Under the pieces are notes generated by a model, which was not told the origin of the DNA, did no database searches, and saw only the letters and a program-made list of their open reading frames with translations. The position numbers and the translations under genes are program-made. DNA of 64,000 bases from Sphingomonas sp. YR710 (GTDB lineage Bacteria > Pseudomonadota > Alphaproteobacteria > Sphingomonadales > Sphingomonadaceae). This document shows positions 17,933 to 27,144 of the stretch, piece after piece. Position 1 is the stretch's first letter. Each line of letters opens with the position of its first letter. The stretch is from the NCBI RefSeq assembly GCF_900101455.1, contig NZ_FMZJ01000004.1, positions 220,856 through 284,855 on the forward strand. The letters are read 5' to 3'.

Positions 17933-19858
17933 GTGAGTTCAGGCGCAGCGCCAACGGCCAGTCTGCAGATTGCGTTGCAGCACGCATCGCATCTGCTCGT
18001 CGAACAGCCGACGCTCGCCGCGGGACAGGCCCGCGAAATATTGCGCGTCGTCCCCGATCAACCACAGGCCCTGCTGTTACTCGCACAGGCTTGTGCGCGG
18101 GCCGGCGAACCTGACAAGGCGATCGCCGCCGCCCGGCGGCTTGTATCGCGCGAGCCCACAAATGCCGGAGGCTGGCGGCTGCTGGCAAGTCTGCACCGCG
18201 CGGCGGGCGACGAGCGGGCCGCCGAACAGGCCACCGTGCGCGAACTCTCGGCCTCCGCACGCGATCCCCGGCTGGCAGCGGCCGGCGCGGCACTGGTCGA
18301 GGGGCGCATCCCGGAGGCCGAGGCGCTGCTGCGGCAGGCGCTTCGCGAAAATCCTGTCGACATCGCCGCGATCCGCATGCTGGCCGAGGTCGCGGCGCGG
18401 ATCGGCCGTTTCCGGGATTCGGAACTGCTGCTGACCCGTTGCCTAGAACTGGCCCCCGAATTCGATGCCGCGCGCCACAATCTGGCACTCGTCCTGTTCC
18501 GGCAGGCGCGCCCGGCCGATGCGATCGGCGAACTCGATCGCCTGCTCGCCCGCGATCCTGCCGATCGGGCCGCGCGCAACCTGAAAGCGGCCGCGCTGGG
18601 CCAGATCGGCGAACATGACGCCTCGATAGCGATGTATGAGGCGCTGCTCACCGAATTCGACAATCATCCATGGCTTTGGCTGAGCTATGGGCACGAATTG
18701 AAGACCGTCGGCCGGTCGGACGACGCCATCGCCGCCTATCGGCGTGCCGTGACGATCCGGCCACAAACCGGCGAAGGCTGGTGGAGCCTCGCCAACCTCA
18801 AGACTTTCCGGTTCGACGAAGCCGATATCGCGGCGATGGAGAATGCCGGGCGCGGCGCGGACCTGACACCCGACGATCGCGCGCAACTCGCTTTCGCTTT
18901 GGCCAAGGCGCAGGAGGATCGTGGCCGCGATCGCGCGGCGTTCGATCTCTACGTCGAGGCGAACCGATTGCGCCGCCAGACTGTGCCCTATCACGCCGAA
19001 GATATCAGCGAGCATGTCGATCGCTGCGCCCGCTTCTTCAGGGCCGAGTTCTTTGCCGAACGCGCCGGCTGGGGCTGCCCGGCGCGCGATCCGATCTTCA
19101 TCGTCGGCATGCCGCGATCGGGATCGACGCTGATCGAACAGATATTGTCGAGCCATCCTCAGGTCGAGGGTACCAGCGAATTGCCAGATATCGGGCAGTT
19201 CGTGCGCCGGCTGAGCGGCTATTCACGGCGGGGAGAGCCGTCCCCCTTCCCCGACAATCTTGCAGAGCTTAATGCTGATGGGGTGCGTGCGCTGGGCGAG
19301 GAATATCTTGAACGCACACGCGTGCAGCGACACAGCGCGCGACCATTCTTCATCGACAAGATGCCCAACAACTGGGCGCATGTCGGGCTCATCAAACTGA
19401 TCCTGCCCAATGCCACGATCATCGATACAAGGCGCCATCCGATCGGCTGCTGCTGGTCGATATTCCGGCAGAATTTCGCGCGCGGCCAGGCGTTCAGCTA
19501 CGATTTGGCCGATCTCGGACGATATTATGCCGATTATGTCCGTGCGATGGCGGCGTTCGATGCGGCGCAACCGGGCGTCGTGCACCGGGTGTTTTATGAG
19601 GCCATGGTCGCCGATCCCGAGACGCAGATCCGCGCGTTGCTGGCCGCCGTTGGACTCGATTTCGATCCCGCTTGCCTCGCCTTCCACAAGACCGAGCGTG
19701 CGGTGCGCACCCCGAGTTCGGAACAGGTACGCCAGCCGATCTTCACGGATGCGGTTGACCATTGGCAACGCTTTGCCGCCTGGCTTGGGCCATTGACCGA
19801 AGCTCTGGGCGATGCGCTGCCCGACGATGCAAGAATGAGAGCGACCGAGGACGCCTGA
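17933..19858 (+). CDS. TPR-repeat sulfotransferase-family protein
   Basis: About 641 aa from GTG 17933; the frame is also open from TTG 17876 and neither start has a strong ribosome site. Residues up to about 380 are tetratricopeptide-like helical repeats (for example AREILRVVPDQPQALLLLAQA). The C-terminal 260 residues are a sulfotransferase domain with the PAPS 5'-phosphosulfate loop PIFIVGMPRSGSTLIEQIL and a later 3'-phosphate region RHPIGCCWSIF. Such TPR-sulfotransferases often neighbour TonB receptors in Alphaproteobacteria, as here, where the receptor begins 28 nt downstream. The acceptor of sulfate, if any, is unknown. Confidence 0.88.
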   Translation: MSSGAAPTASLQIALQHASHLLVEQPTLAAGQAREILRVVPDQPQALLLLAQACARAGEPDKAIAAARRLVSREPTNAGGWRLLASLHRAAGDERAAEQATVRELSASARDPRLAAAGAALVEGRIPEAEALLRQALRENPVDIAAIRMLAEVAARIGRFRDSELLLTRCLELAPEFDAARHNLALVLFRQARPADAIGELDRLLARDPADRAARNLKAAALGQIGEHDASIAMYEALLTEFDNHPWLWLSYGHELKTVGRSDDAIAAYRRAVTIRPQTGEGWWSLANLKTFRFDEADIAAMENAGRGADLTPDDRAQLAFALAKAQEDRGRDRAAFDLYVEANRLRRQTVPYHAEDISEHVDRCARFFRAEFFAERAGWGCPARDPIFIVGMPRSGSTLIEQILSSHPQVEGTSELPDIGQFVRRLSGYSRRGEPSPFPDNLAELNADGVRALGEEYLERTRVQRHSARPFFIDKMPNNWAHVGLIKLILPNATIIDTRRHPIGCCWSIFRQNFARGQAFSYDLADLGRYYADYVRAMAAFDAAQPGVVHRVFYEAMVADPETQIRALLAAVGLDFDPACLAFHKTERAVRTPSSEQVRQPIFTDAVDHWQRFAAWLGPLTEALGDALPDDARMRATEDA

Positions 19859-19886
19859 TACCACGTAAACAAAAAGGGGAATGATT

Positions 19887-22322
19887 ATGCGTGCGACCAA
19901 GTGGACAACATCGCGCAAACGCGCAGGGACGCTGGCACTGCTGCTCGCCGGCACGGTTTTGCCCGCGCCGATCATGGCGCAGACACCGGATGCCAATGCC
20001 ACCGCCGATCAGGGCGACGAAATCATCGTCACCGCGCAAAAGCGCGAGGAAAATCTGCAATCGGTACCGATCAGCATTCAGGCGCTCGGAACGGCCAAAC
20101 TCGAACAATATAATATCAATAATTTCAATGACTACACCAAGCTGTTGCCGAGCGTGTCGTTCCAGACCAGTTCGCCGGGCACGACCAACGTCTATTTCCG
20201 CGGCGTGGCCAGCGGCGGTGACGGCAACCATTCGGGATCGCTGCCGTCGGTGGGCGTCTATCTCGACGAACAGCCCATCACCACGATCGGCGGCACGCTC
20301 GACGTCCATATCTATGACATCCAGCGGATCGAAGCGCTGTCCGGGCCACAGGGCACGCTGTACGGCGCCTCATCCGAGGCCGGCACCTTGCGCATCATCA
20401 CCAACAAGCCGACGACCAAGGGCTTCGACGCCGGCTTTGACAGCGAGGTCAACCACATCCGCAGCGGCGATGTCGGCGGCAAGGTCGAAGGATTCGTCAA
20501 CCAGCCGATCAACGACACAATGGCGATCCGCCTCGTCGGATTTTATGAACATGACGCAGGCTATATCGACAACGTCCCCGCCAATTTCGACATCGGTTTC
20601 GGCAAGAACACGTTCGGCAGCGGCGTCACGATCAACAACAATGCGGTACTCAAGAAGAATTATAACGACACCGAAGTCTTCGGCGGCCGCGCCGCTCTGA
20701 AAATCGATATCGACGATAACTGGACGGTTTTGCCGACCTTCCTCGCACAGGATCAGAAAACGCACGGCTCTTATGGTTATTATGAAGATGCCGGCGACCT
20801 GAAGACCCAGCATTTCGGCCCCGAACAGGGGCATGACCGCTTCTGGCAAGCCGCGCTGACCGTCGAAGGCAAGGTCAGCAATTTCGATATTACCTATGCT
20901 GGCGCCTATATGGATCGCCACATCACCTCTGTGAGCGACTATACCGATTACGCCGTCACCTATGACGCAGCCTATAGCGGCGGATTTTCAACCTATTTCA
21001 CTAATGCCGCCGGCGCCTATATCGATCCGTCGCAGCATATCGTCGGCCACGATCATTTCACCAAGCTTAGCCAGGAATTGCGGGCCTCATCGCCTCAGGA
21101 AAATCGCTTCCGCGTGATTGGGGGCCTGTTCTATCAGAAGCAGACCCACCTGATCATTCAGGACTACCAAATCTATGGTCTGACGGCGGCGACCTCGGTC
21201 AACGGCCGTCCTGGCACGATCTGGCTGACCGATCAGGACCGCATTGATCGCGACTACGCGGTTTTCGGCGAAGCGGCGTTCGACATCACGCCGAAGCTGA
21301 CGCTGACCGGCGGCCTGCGCGCATTCAAATATGATAACTCGTTGTTCGGTTTCTTCGGTTTCGGCACCGGTTTCAGCGGTAGCACCGGCGTCGGGGCGTG
21401 CAACAAGTCCTTCCGTGACTCATCGGGCAATTATATCGGCCCGATCTTGCCCGGCGCGCCCTGCACCAATCTGGGTGACGTCGTGAACGGAAAGGTCGTG
21501 CCAAAGAAAGCCAAGGGCGACGGCATCACGCACAAGCTCAACCTGACCTGGAAGCCGACCGACGATTATATGGTCTATGCAACCTGGTCGCGCGGCTTCC
21601 GCCCGGGTGGCATCAACCGAAGGGGTGGGTTGCCGCCTTATGATCCCGATTATCTGACCAACTATGAACTCGGCTTCAAGACGACACTGTTCGACAAGAT
21701 GCTGCGGTTCAACGGCGCGATCTATCTGCAAAACTGGAAATCCTTCCAGTTCGCGTTCCTCGGCCTCAACAGCCTGACCCAGATCCAGAATGGCTCGGAT
21801 GCGCGGATCAAGGGTGTAGAGCTTGATTTCACGCTGAAGCCCGAGCCCGGCTTCACGATTTCGGGAAGCGCCGCCTACACCGACGCCAAGCTGCGCAAGA
21901 ATATCTGCAACGCCGCCGATAGCACTTTCCAGTGCACGGCCGCCGGAAACTTCATCACCGCACCCAAGGGGACGCAGCTTCCGGTTACGCCGAAATTCAA
22001 GGCGAACATGACGGCACGCTATGATTTCGATGTAGCCGGCCATGACAGCCATTTCCAGGCCGTCGCCGTTCATGCGAGCTCGGCGCCGTCGCAACTGCGC
22101 ACCGCGGATCAGGCGATCGTGGGCACGATCCCGGGTTACTGGACGTTCGACGTCGCGGCCGGCGCGAAATTCGGCCGCATCTCGACCGAGATCTATATTC
22201 AGAACCTTCTCGACGAACGCGCCCAGATCTCACGCAGCGTGGCCTGCAGCATCTGCACGCGGCCCTCAACCTTTGTCCAGAACCCGCAGACCATCGGCCT
22301 GCGCGTCGGCTGGAAATATTGA
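19887..22322 (+). CDS. TonB-dependent outer-membrane receptor
   Basis: 811 aa. AAGGGGA is correctly spaced for ATG 19887 but touches ATG 19881, so I use 19887. Signal peptide 1-32 (TLALLLAGTVLPAPIMA). The plug is clear: DEIIVTAQKREENLQSVPISI, then RIEALSGPQGTLYGASSEAGT. The rest is a 22-strand-type barrel ending in an aromatic residue (LRVGWKY), with barrel elements such as MVYATWSRGFRPGGIN. It imports a substrate into the periplasm with TonB energy. Close linkage with an AdiC-like permease suggests an amino acid or peptide, but this is inference. Confidence 0.93.
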   Translation: MRATKWTTSRKRAGTLALLLAGTVLPAPIMAQTPDANATADQGDEIIVTAQKREENLQSVPISIQALGTAKLEQYNINNFNDYTKLLPSVSFQTSSPGTTNVYFRGVASGGDGNHSGSLPSVGVYLDEQPITTIGGTLDVHIYDIQRIEALSGPQGTLYGASSEAGTLRIITNKPTTKGFDAGFDSEVNHIRSGDVGGKVEGFVNQPINDTMAIRLVGFYEHDAGYIDNVPANFDIGFGKNTFGSGVTINNNAVLKKNYNDTEVFGGRAALKIDIDDNWTVLPTFLAQDQKTHGSYGYYEDAGDLKTQHFGPEQGHDRFWQAALTVEGKVSNFDITYAGAYMDRHITSVSDYTDYAVTYDAAYSGGFSTYFTNAAGAYIDPSQHIVGHDHFTKLSQELRASSPQENRFRVIGGLFYQKQTHLIIQDYQIYGLTAATSVNGRPGTIWLTDQDRIDRDYAVFGEAAFDITPKLTLTGGLRAFKYDNSLFGFFGFGTGFSGSTGVGACNKSFRDSSGNYIGPILPGAPCTNLGDVVNGKVVPKKAKGDGITHKLNLTWKPTDDYMVYATWSRGFRPGGINRRGGLPPYDPDYLTNYELGFKTTLFDKMLRFNGAIYLQNWKSFQFAFLGLNSLTQIQNGSDARIKGVELDFTLKPEPGFTISGSAAYTDAKLRKNICNAADSTFQCTAAGNFITAPKGTQLPVTPKFKANMTARYDFDVAGHDSHFQAVAVHASSAPSQLRTADQAIVGTIPGYWTFDVAAGAKFGRISTEIYIQNLLDERAQISRSVACSICTRPSTFVQNPQTIGLRVGWKY

Positions 22323-23662
22323 CCGAAGCGACACAGCCGGGCGGCGGGACAACCGCCGCCCGGCCCCTCGGCCTGGTGATGGCGACGGCTTTGGTCGTCG
22401 GCAACATGATCGGCTCGGGCGTCTATCTGCTGCCGGCAAGCCTTGCGCCTTATGGCTGGAACGTAATCCCGGCCTGGGGGCTCACGATCCTCGGCGGGCT
22501 CGCGGTCGCGACCGTGTTCGGGGCGCTCGCCCGCACGCGGCCGCAGGCGGGAGGGCCTTATGCCTATACGCAGGCGGCGTTCGGGCCGGGCGTCGGCTTC
22601 TTCATCGCCTGGGCCTATTGGATTTCGCTGTTCGTGGGCAATGCGGCCATCGCGGTCGCCGCCGTCAGCTATCTGTCGGCGTTCATTCCGGTGGTCGCGA
22701 CCAACGCCTTGCTGTCGACCGCCATCACGATCGCGCTGGTGTGGACGATGACCGCGATCAACCTGCGCGGCGTCGGCACCGTCGGCAAGGTTCAGCTCGT
22801 CACCACCGTGCTGAAGGTTCTACCCCTGATCGCCGTAGTCGCGATCGCGGCGATCGCCGCCCCCGCCGGCGGGCTCGCTCTGCCCGATCCGCAGCATCCG
22901 CCGATCACCGCCGCGACGATCAGCACCGCCGCCACTTTGACCTTGTGGGCGTTGCTCGGGCTGGAATCGGCGACGGTTCCCGCCGGTCAGGTCGTCGCCC
23001 CCCAACGCACGATCCCGCGCGCAACGATCGGCGGCACAGCGCTCACCGGGATCATCTATCTGTTCGCCTGCACCGCGGTGATCCTGCTGCTGTCGCCGAT
23101 GCAAGCCGCACAATCGGCGGCGCCGTTCGCCGACGTGATCGGCCGCTATTGGGGGCCCAACGCCGGCCATATCGTCGCGGCCTTCGCGATGATCAGCGCG
23201 CTGGGCGCGCTCAATGGCTGGATCCTGCTCCAGGGCGAAATGCCCGCCGCGATGGCCGCCGGCGGCGTCTTCCCGCGCGCGCTGGCGAAACTGTCACCGA
23301 AGGGCGTGCCCGTACGCGCGCATCTGCTGTCGAGCAGCCTTGTCACGATCGTACTGCTGTTCAACGCCAGCAAGACGACGGTGGCACTGTTTACTTTCGT
23401 CGCGCTGCTCGCGACGACGGCGTCGCTGGTGATGTATCTGGCGGTGGCGGGGGCGGCGCTCAAGCTGGGGGCTGGCGCGAAATCCGTGGCCGTTATGGCC
23501 GGGATATATGCGATCTGGGCGCTTTATGGTGCGGGGCCGGAAGCCAATATCTGGGGCGGAGTCTTGATCGCCTGCGGGATACCGGTGTGGCTGGCGATGC
23601 GGGGAAAGGTCGCGATGAGCGCTGAACCCACCGAGCAGAACGGGCGTTGGCGAGGAGCCTAA
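22319..23662 (+). CDS. APC-superfamily amino acid permease, AdiC-like
   Basis: 447-aa inner-membrane transporter with about 12 transmembrane helices. Starts at TTG 22319 overlapping the receptor's stop (TTGA). The helix-1 substrate motif is GNMIGSGVYLLP, close to the GN-MGSGVFLLP of the arginine/agmatine antiporter AdiC; helix 6 has TLWALLGLESATVPA. Amino acid or polyamine import or exchange is expected. With the receptor it gives an outer plus inner membrane path, and with the ast genes just upstream arginine is an attractive but unproven substrate. Its end overlaps the convergent GFA gene by 4 nt. Confidence 0.9.
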   Translation: MTEATQPGGGTTAARPLGLVMATALVVGNMIGSGVYLLPASLAPYGWNVIPAWGLTILGGLAVATVFGALARTRPQAGGPYAYTQAAFGPGVGFFIAWAYWISLFVGNAAIAVAAVSYLSAFIPVVATNALLSTAITIALVWTMTAINLRGVGTVGKVQLVTTVLKVLPLIAVVAIAAIAAPAGGLALPDPQHPPITAATISTAATLTLWALLGLESATVPAGQVVAPQRTIPRATIGGTALTGIIYLFACTAVILLLSPMQAAQSAAPFADVIGRYWGPNAGHIVAAFAMISALGALNGWILLQGEMPAAMAAGGVFPRALAKLSPKGVPVRAHLLSSSLVTIVLLFNASKTTVALFTFVALLATTASLVMYLAVAGAALKLGAGAKSVAVMAGIYAIWALYGAGPEANIWGGVLIACGIPVWLAMRGKVAMSAEPTEQNGRWRGA

Positions 23663-23994
23663 TCATCCGCATTGTCGAATTTCCGCACCTCGACAGCGCT
23701 TTCATCGAAATTGTCAATTAGGCGTGCATTGATGCCCATCTTGCCGAAATCTTCCCCAAGAGATTGCCAATGGGTGCCGCAGCCGCAGATTGGGCAGTGG
23801 TGAATGCCGATCATTCGATCGCCCCAGATATAGGCTGTCGTCTCGCCTGAAACGCGCACCTGATCCGGCGGATAATAAGCGACACGCCATGCGAGCCGGC
23901 GACAGAGGGAGCAGTTGCAGTCTGCAACCCACGCGGGCTCGCTTGGCAGCTCTATCCGCACGTTGCCGCAGTGACAGCTTCCCTGAACGCGCAT
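23659..23994 (-). CDS. GFA-family (DUF636) zinc protein
   Basis: 111-aa protein of the glutathione-dependent formaldehyde-activating enzyme fold (CENP-V/GFA). Zinc-binding cysteines are visible in the usual places: GSCHCGNV (C7, C9), DCNCSLCRR (about 26-31) and HCPICGCGTHW (about 67-72). The family binds two zincs, but most members have no proven enzymatic role. Convergent with, and overlapping by 4 nt, the permease gene. Confidence 0.92.
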   Translation of the reverse strand: MRVQGSCHCGNVRIELPSEPAWVADCNCSLCRRLAWRVAYYPPDQVRVSGETTAYIWGDRMIGIHHCPICGCGTHWQSLGEDFGKMGINARLIDNFDESAVEVRKFDNADD

Positions 23995-24054
23995 AGCGAA
24001 TTCTTATGGTGATTTGGGAATGCCCGCAATGGCGTCGAAACGCGCCACAATCGC

Positions 24055-24231
24055 TCAATCGATCGACCGCCCTACCCACTTCCCCTTCGTCCGGCTCGTC
24101 AGATGAAACTGCGAGCAACGGTCGCAACGATAGGGCCTGAGCGGAAGGCCGATGCGCAGCGCGGCCGAAACCGCGTCCTGCTCGGACGGGAAACGCGCCT
24201 TCCTGACGCAAATGCTGAGCCTCGTGCGCAC
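24055..24231 (-). CDS. 58-aa CxxC small protein (sphingomonad-type)
   Basis: Found by translating the minus strand by hand. It starts at GTG 24231, with GGAGGAG ending 4 nt before it, a near-perfect ribosome site. The product is rich in Arg/Lys: an N-terminal strand SICVRKARFPSEQDAVSAAL, then LRPYRCDRCSQFHLTSRTKG, and stop at 24055. The C-x2-C plus a following His (YRCDRCSQFHL) suggests a zinc knuckle. The same architecture is common in small unannotated sphingomonad proteins. Function unknown; possibly nucleic-acid binding. Confidence 0.75.
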   Translation of the reverse strand: MRTRLSICVRKARFPSEQDAVSAALRIGLPLRPYRCDRCSQFHLTSRTKGKWVGRSID

Positions 24232-24261
24232 CTGTACTCCTCCGCCCGCAATCGTCGCGAC

Positions 24262-25869
24262 TTACCCCCAGCCGAACAAGCTCTTCGCCAGCCCCCGATC
24301 GGCCAATATCGCCTGCGCCGCATTATGCCCCGGCGCGCCGGTCACGCCGCCGCCCGGATGGCTGCCGGCGCCGCACATATAGAGCCCCTTGATCGGCCCG
24401 CGATAATTGCCGTGGCCGAGGATCGGCCGCGCGGCCCACAATTGGTCGAGCGCCATATGGCCATGCATGATATCGCCGCCGACCAGCCCGAACGTCCGTT
24501 CGAGATCGAGCGGCGACAATATCTGCCGGCCGACCACCGACGCCGCGAAGCCCGGCGCATGCGCCTCAACCCTCGCGATGATATGATCGGCCGCCGCCTC
24601 GCGCTCGTCGTCCCAGCTCCGGCCATCGGGCAGCACGGGCGCGAATTGCTGGCAGAACAGGCTGGCGACATGGCCACCCGGCGGCGCGAGGCTGTCGTCG
24701 ACGGTCGAGGGGATCAGCATTTCGACGATCGGCTGTTTCGACCAGCCGAAGGCGCGTGCATCGGTGAAGGCGCGATCCATATAATCGAGCGTCGGCGCGA
24801 TGATGATGCCGCTGCGATGGTGCTCGCCCTCCCCCGGCAAGGCCGTGAAATTCGGCAGCGCCGACAGCGCGACATTCATCCGGAACGTCCCCGAACCCGC
24901 GCGAAATCCCTTCATCCGGTGGCGGAAATCGTCGCTGAGATCACCGGGATCGATCATCTTGCGATAGAGCAGGCCGGGCCCGACATTGGCGGCGATCACC
25001 GAGGCGAAATGCTCGACCCCGCCTTCGACATGCACGCCGACCGCGCGGCCGTTATCGACCAGCACCTTTTCGACCGGTGACTCGACTTCGATGGCCACGC
25101 CGGCTTCCTCGCATGCCGCGCGCATCGCCTGCGTGATCGCGCCCATCCCCCCGATCGCGTGACCCCAGGCGCCCTTCTTGCCGTTCACCTCGCCGAACAC
25201 ATGGTGGAGCAACACATAGGCCGATCCCGGCGTGTCGGGGCTCGCATAATTGCCGACCACCGCGTCGAAGCCGAACGCGGCCTTGACGGGGGCGCTTTCG
25301 AACCATCCATCGAGGAAATTGCGCGCGCTTTTCACGAACAGATCGAGGATGTCGCGCTGCGCCGGCAAGGACAGGCCGGCGATTCGCCGCCCCTGCGAAG
25401 CTGCGCGCAGCAATTCGGAAACGCCGCCGCCGGCATTGGGCGGGATGCGCAGCGCGAGATCACGCAGCACGTCGGCCACGCCCTCGAGCGCATCATAATA
25501 AGCCGGCAGCGCCAGCGCATCGCGATCCGAGAAGCGTTTGAATTCGGCCTGTGTTCGCTCGAGCCCGCCGCCGAGCTTCAGATAGCCGTCATCTTCGAGC
25601 GGCAGGAAATTGGAAATCGGCCGCTCGACGATCCTTAAGCCCCGTTCGTGCAGCCGCATGTCGGCGATCACCTTCGGCTGCAGCAGACTGACCGTGTAAC
25701 TCGCCACCGAATTGCGAAAACCCGGGTAGAATTCCTCGGTGACGGCCGCGCCACCGACAATGCCGCGCCGTTCGAGCACGCGCACCTTGAGGCCCTTGCG
25801 CGCGAGATAGAAGGCGCAGACCAGCCCATTATGGCCGCCACCGATGATGATCGCGTCCTGGCGGCTCAT
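24262..25869 (-). CDS. FAD-dependent oxidoreductase, phytoene-desaturase/PYROXD2-like
   Basis: 535 aa from ATG 25869, which overlaps the stop of the upstream Rieske gene (ATGA); that coupling decides the start over 25902. The N-terminal Rossmann motif is AIIIGGGHNGLVCAFYLARKG, followed by VLERRGIVGGAAVTEE, as in CrtI/PYROXD2 flavoproteins. The C-terminus has the second FAD motif GLYMCGAGSHPGGGVTGAPGHN. It probably carries out a desaturation or oxidation on the product of the Rieske oxygenase. No carotenoid genes are near, so a carotenoid role is unlikely. Confidence 0.87.
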   Translation of the reverse strand: MSRQDAIIIGGGHNGLVCAFYLARKGLKVRVLERRGIVGGAAVTEEFYPGFRNSVASYTVSLLQPKVIADMRLHERGLRIVERPISNFLPLEDDGYLKLGGGLERTQAEFKRFSDRDALALPAYYDALEGVADVLRDLALRIPPNAGGGVSELLRAASQGRRIAGLSLPAQRDILDLFVKSARNFLDGWFESAPVKAAFGFDAVVGNYASPDTPGSAYVLLHHVFGEVNGKKGAWGHAIGGMGAITQAMRAACEEAGVAIEVESPVEKVLVDNGRAVGVHVEGGVEHFASVIAANVGPGLLYRKMIDPGDLSDDFRHRMKGFRAGSGTFRMNVALSALPNFTALPGEGEHHRSGIIIAPTLDYMDRAFTDARAFGWSKQPIVEMLIPSTVDDSLAPPGGHVASLFCQQFAPVLPDGRSWDDEREAAADHIIARVEAHAPGFAASVVGRQILSPLDLERTFGLVGGDIMHGHMALDQLWAARPILGHGNYRGPIKGLYMCGAGSHPGGGVTGAPGHNAAQAILADRGLAKSLFGWG

Positions 25870-27056
25870 GCGATCGATCCGGCGATGCTCTTCGCGCTCC
25901 ATCCGGGGGCCGGCCTTCGGGGCTCGCGCGCCTCGGGGATCAACGCCCGCATCTTGCGTGCGAAACTGCGCAGGCAGACCTCGCTGTCGCCGAGCGGCCC
26001 CTGGGTGAAACTGCCCGACATCATCCCCTCCTGCACACGCGCGACCAGATCGGTATCCTCGGCATTGACCATGCGATTGATCCGCCAGTTCAGGTAACGT
26101 GCCGCCTTCATCTCGCGCCGATTGTCGGGCAAGGCATAAGCGATCTCGCGGATCATCGTCTGCGTCGGCGAGACAGGCAGGAATTGCATGAAATCGATCT
26201 GCTCCGGATAGATATCAAACGCGGTGTTCGGCCATAGTTTGAAATAGACCCAATATCGCTGCTGGTCGGCCGGCAGATGATCGACCTGCGGCAGGTATTT
26301 GCGGTACAAAGCCTCGGACGGGCTGGCCGGCGCGCCTTCGATCAGTGAGCCGCTCATCCGGTCGACCCATTCCCCCGCCTCGATCGCATAGCCGACACCG
26401 AACAGCCGCCTGAGCCCCGGATGCGCGACCGGGATGTGCAGGCCGTCCGAATAATTGTCGGCGATATTCTTCCAGTTGACCGCGCGCGGCCGCATCGTCA
26501 CCCGCCCGATCGCGCGCATATCCTCCAGCCGATAGGGCGCGATTTCCGCCTCATAAGGCGCCATCATCTCGGCGACCGATGGCCCGTGCCGCTCGATCTG
26601 GACGAAGACGAAGCCGCGCCACACCTCGGTGGCGAAATCCTGCAGTCCGTAATCGTCGAAATCGAGGCCCGGATAGCCCCGCCGATTGGGCACGCCGATC
26701 AGGGTGCCCGTCAGGTCATACGTCCAGGCATGATAAGGACAGACCAGCCGCTTCGCACAACCCTGCGCGCCATCGACCAGCCGCGCGGCCCTGTGCCGGC
26801 AGACATTGGCGAAGGCACGAACGGCGCTGTCATCGCCGCGGATCACGATGATCGACTCGCCGCCCACATTCAGCGACTGCCAATCGCCAGCCTGCGGGAT
26901 ATCGCTCAGATGGCAGACGATCTGCCACGATCGGCGGAAAATCCGCTCCTGTTCGAGCGCATAGGCTTCGGGATCGTGATAGAGCCAGCCCGGCAGTCCG
27001 AACGCGTCATCGGGATCGGCGGCCGATCCCATCTGTTGCACGACCTTCAACGCCAT
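25866..27056 (-). CDS. Rieske non-heme iron oxygenase, alpha subunit
   Basis: 396 aa from ATG 27056, preceded by GAGGCGG. The Rieske [2Fe-2S] ligands are C86, H88 (NVCRHRA), C106 and H109 (CPYHAW). The mononuclear iron site is NYSDGLHIPVAHPGL with H207 and H212, plus the D204 that bridges neighbouring subunits. The domain pattern fits single-component-type ring-hydroxylating or demethylating oxygenases rather than naphthalene-type dioxygenases. No beta subunit, ferredoxin or ferredoxin reductase is encoded nearby; electrons must come from proteins encoded elsewhere or from the overlapping flavoprotein. Confidence 0.93.
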   Translation of the reverse strand: MALKVVQQMGSAADPDDAFGLPGWLYHDPEAYALEQERIFRRSWQIVCHLSDIPQAGDWQSLNVGGESIIVIRGDDSAVRAFANVCRHRAARLVDGAQGCAKRLVCPYHAWTYDLTGTLIGVPNRRGYPGLDFDDYGLQDFATEVWRGFVFVQIERHGPSVAEMMAPYEAEIAPYRLEDMRAIGRVTMRPRAVNWKNIADNYSDGLHIPVAHPGLRRLFGVGYAIEAGEWVDRMSGSLIEGAPASPSEALYRKYLPQVDHLPADQQRYWVYFKLWPNTAFDIYPEQIDFMQFLPVSPTQTMIREIAYALPDNRREMKAARYLNWRINRMVNAEDTDLVARVQEGMMSGSFTQGPLGDSEVCLRSFARKMRALIPEAREPRRPAPGWSAKSIAGSIA

Positions 27057-27144
27057 CACCCGCCTCGCACATAACCGTGAAGGAGAGTGACGACACTGGC
27101 GTCCCGCCGCAATCGAAAAGCCCCGCAGCGGTGGCGGGCGGGGA

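Noticed and set aside
22042..23625. A 527-codon open frame overlaps the receptor and permease genes.
   Set aside because: Its product is Arg/Ala-rich with no motif, while the alternative frame encodes a clean 12-helix permease.
24262..25869. Annotation as a carotenoid phytoene desaturase (crtI).
   Set aside because: No other carotenoid gene is nearby and the gene is coupled to a Rieske oxygenase; the motifs equally fit PYROXD2-like oxidoreductases.
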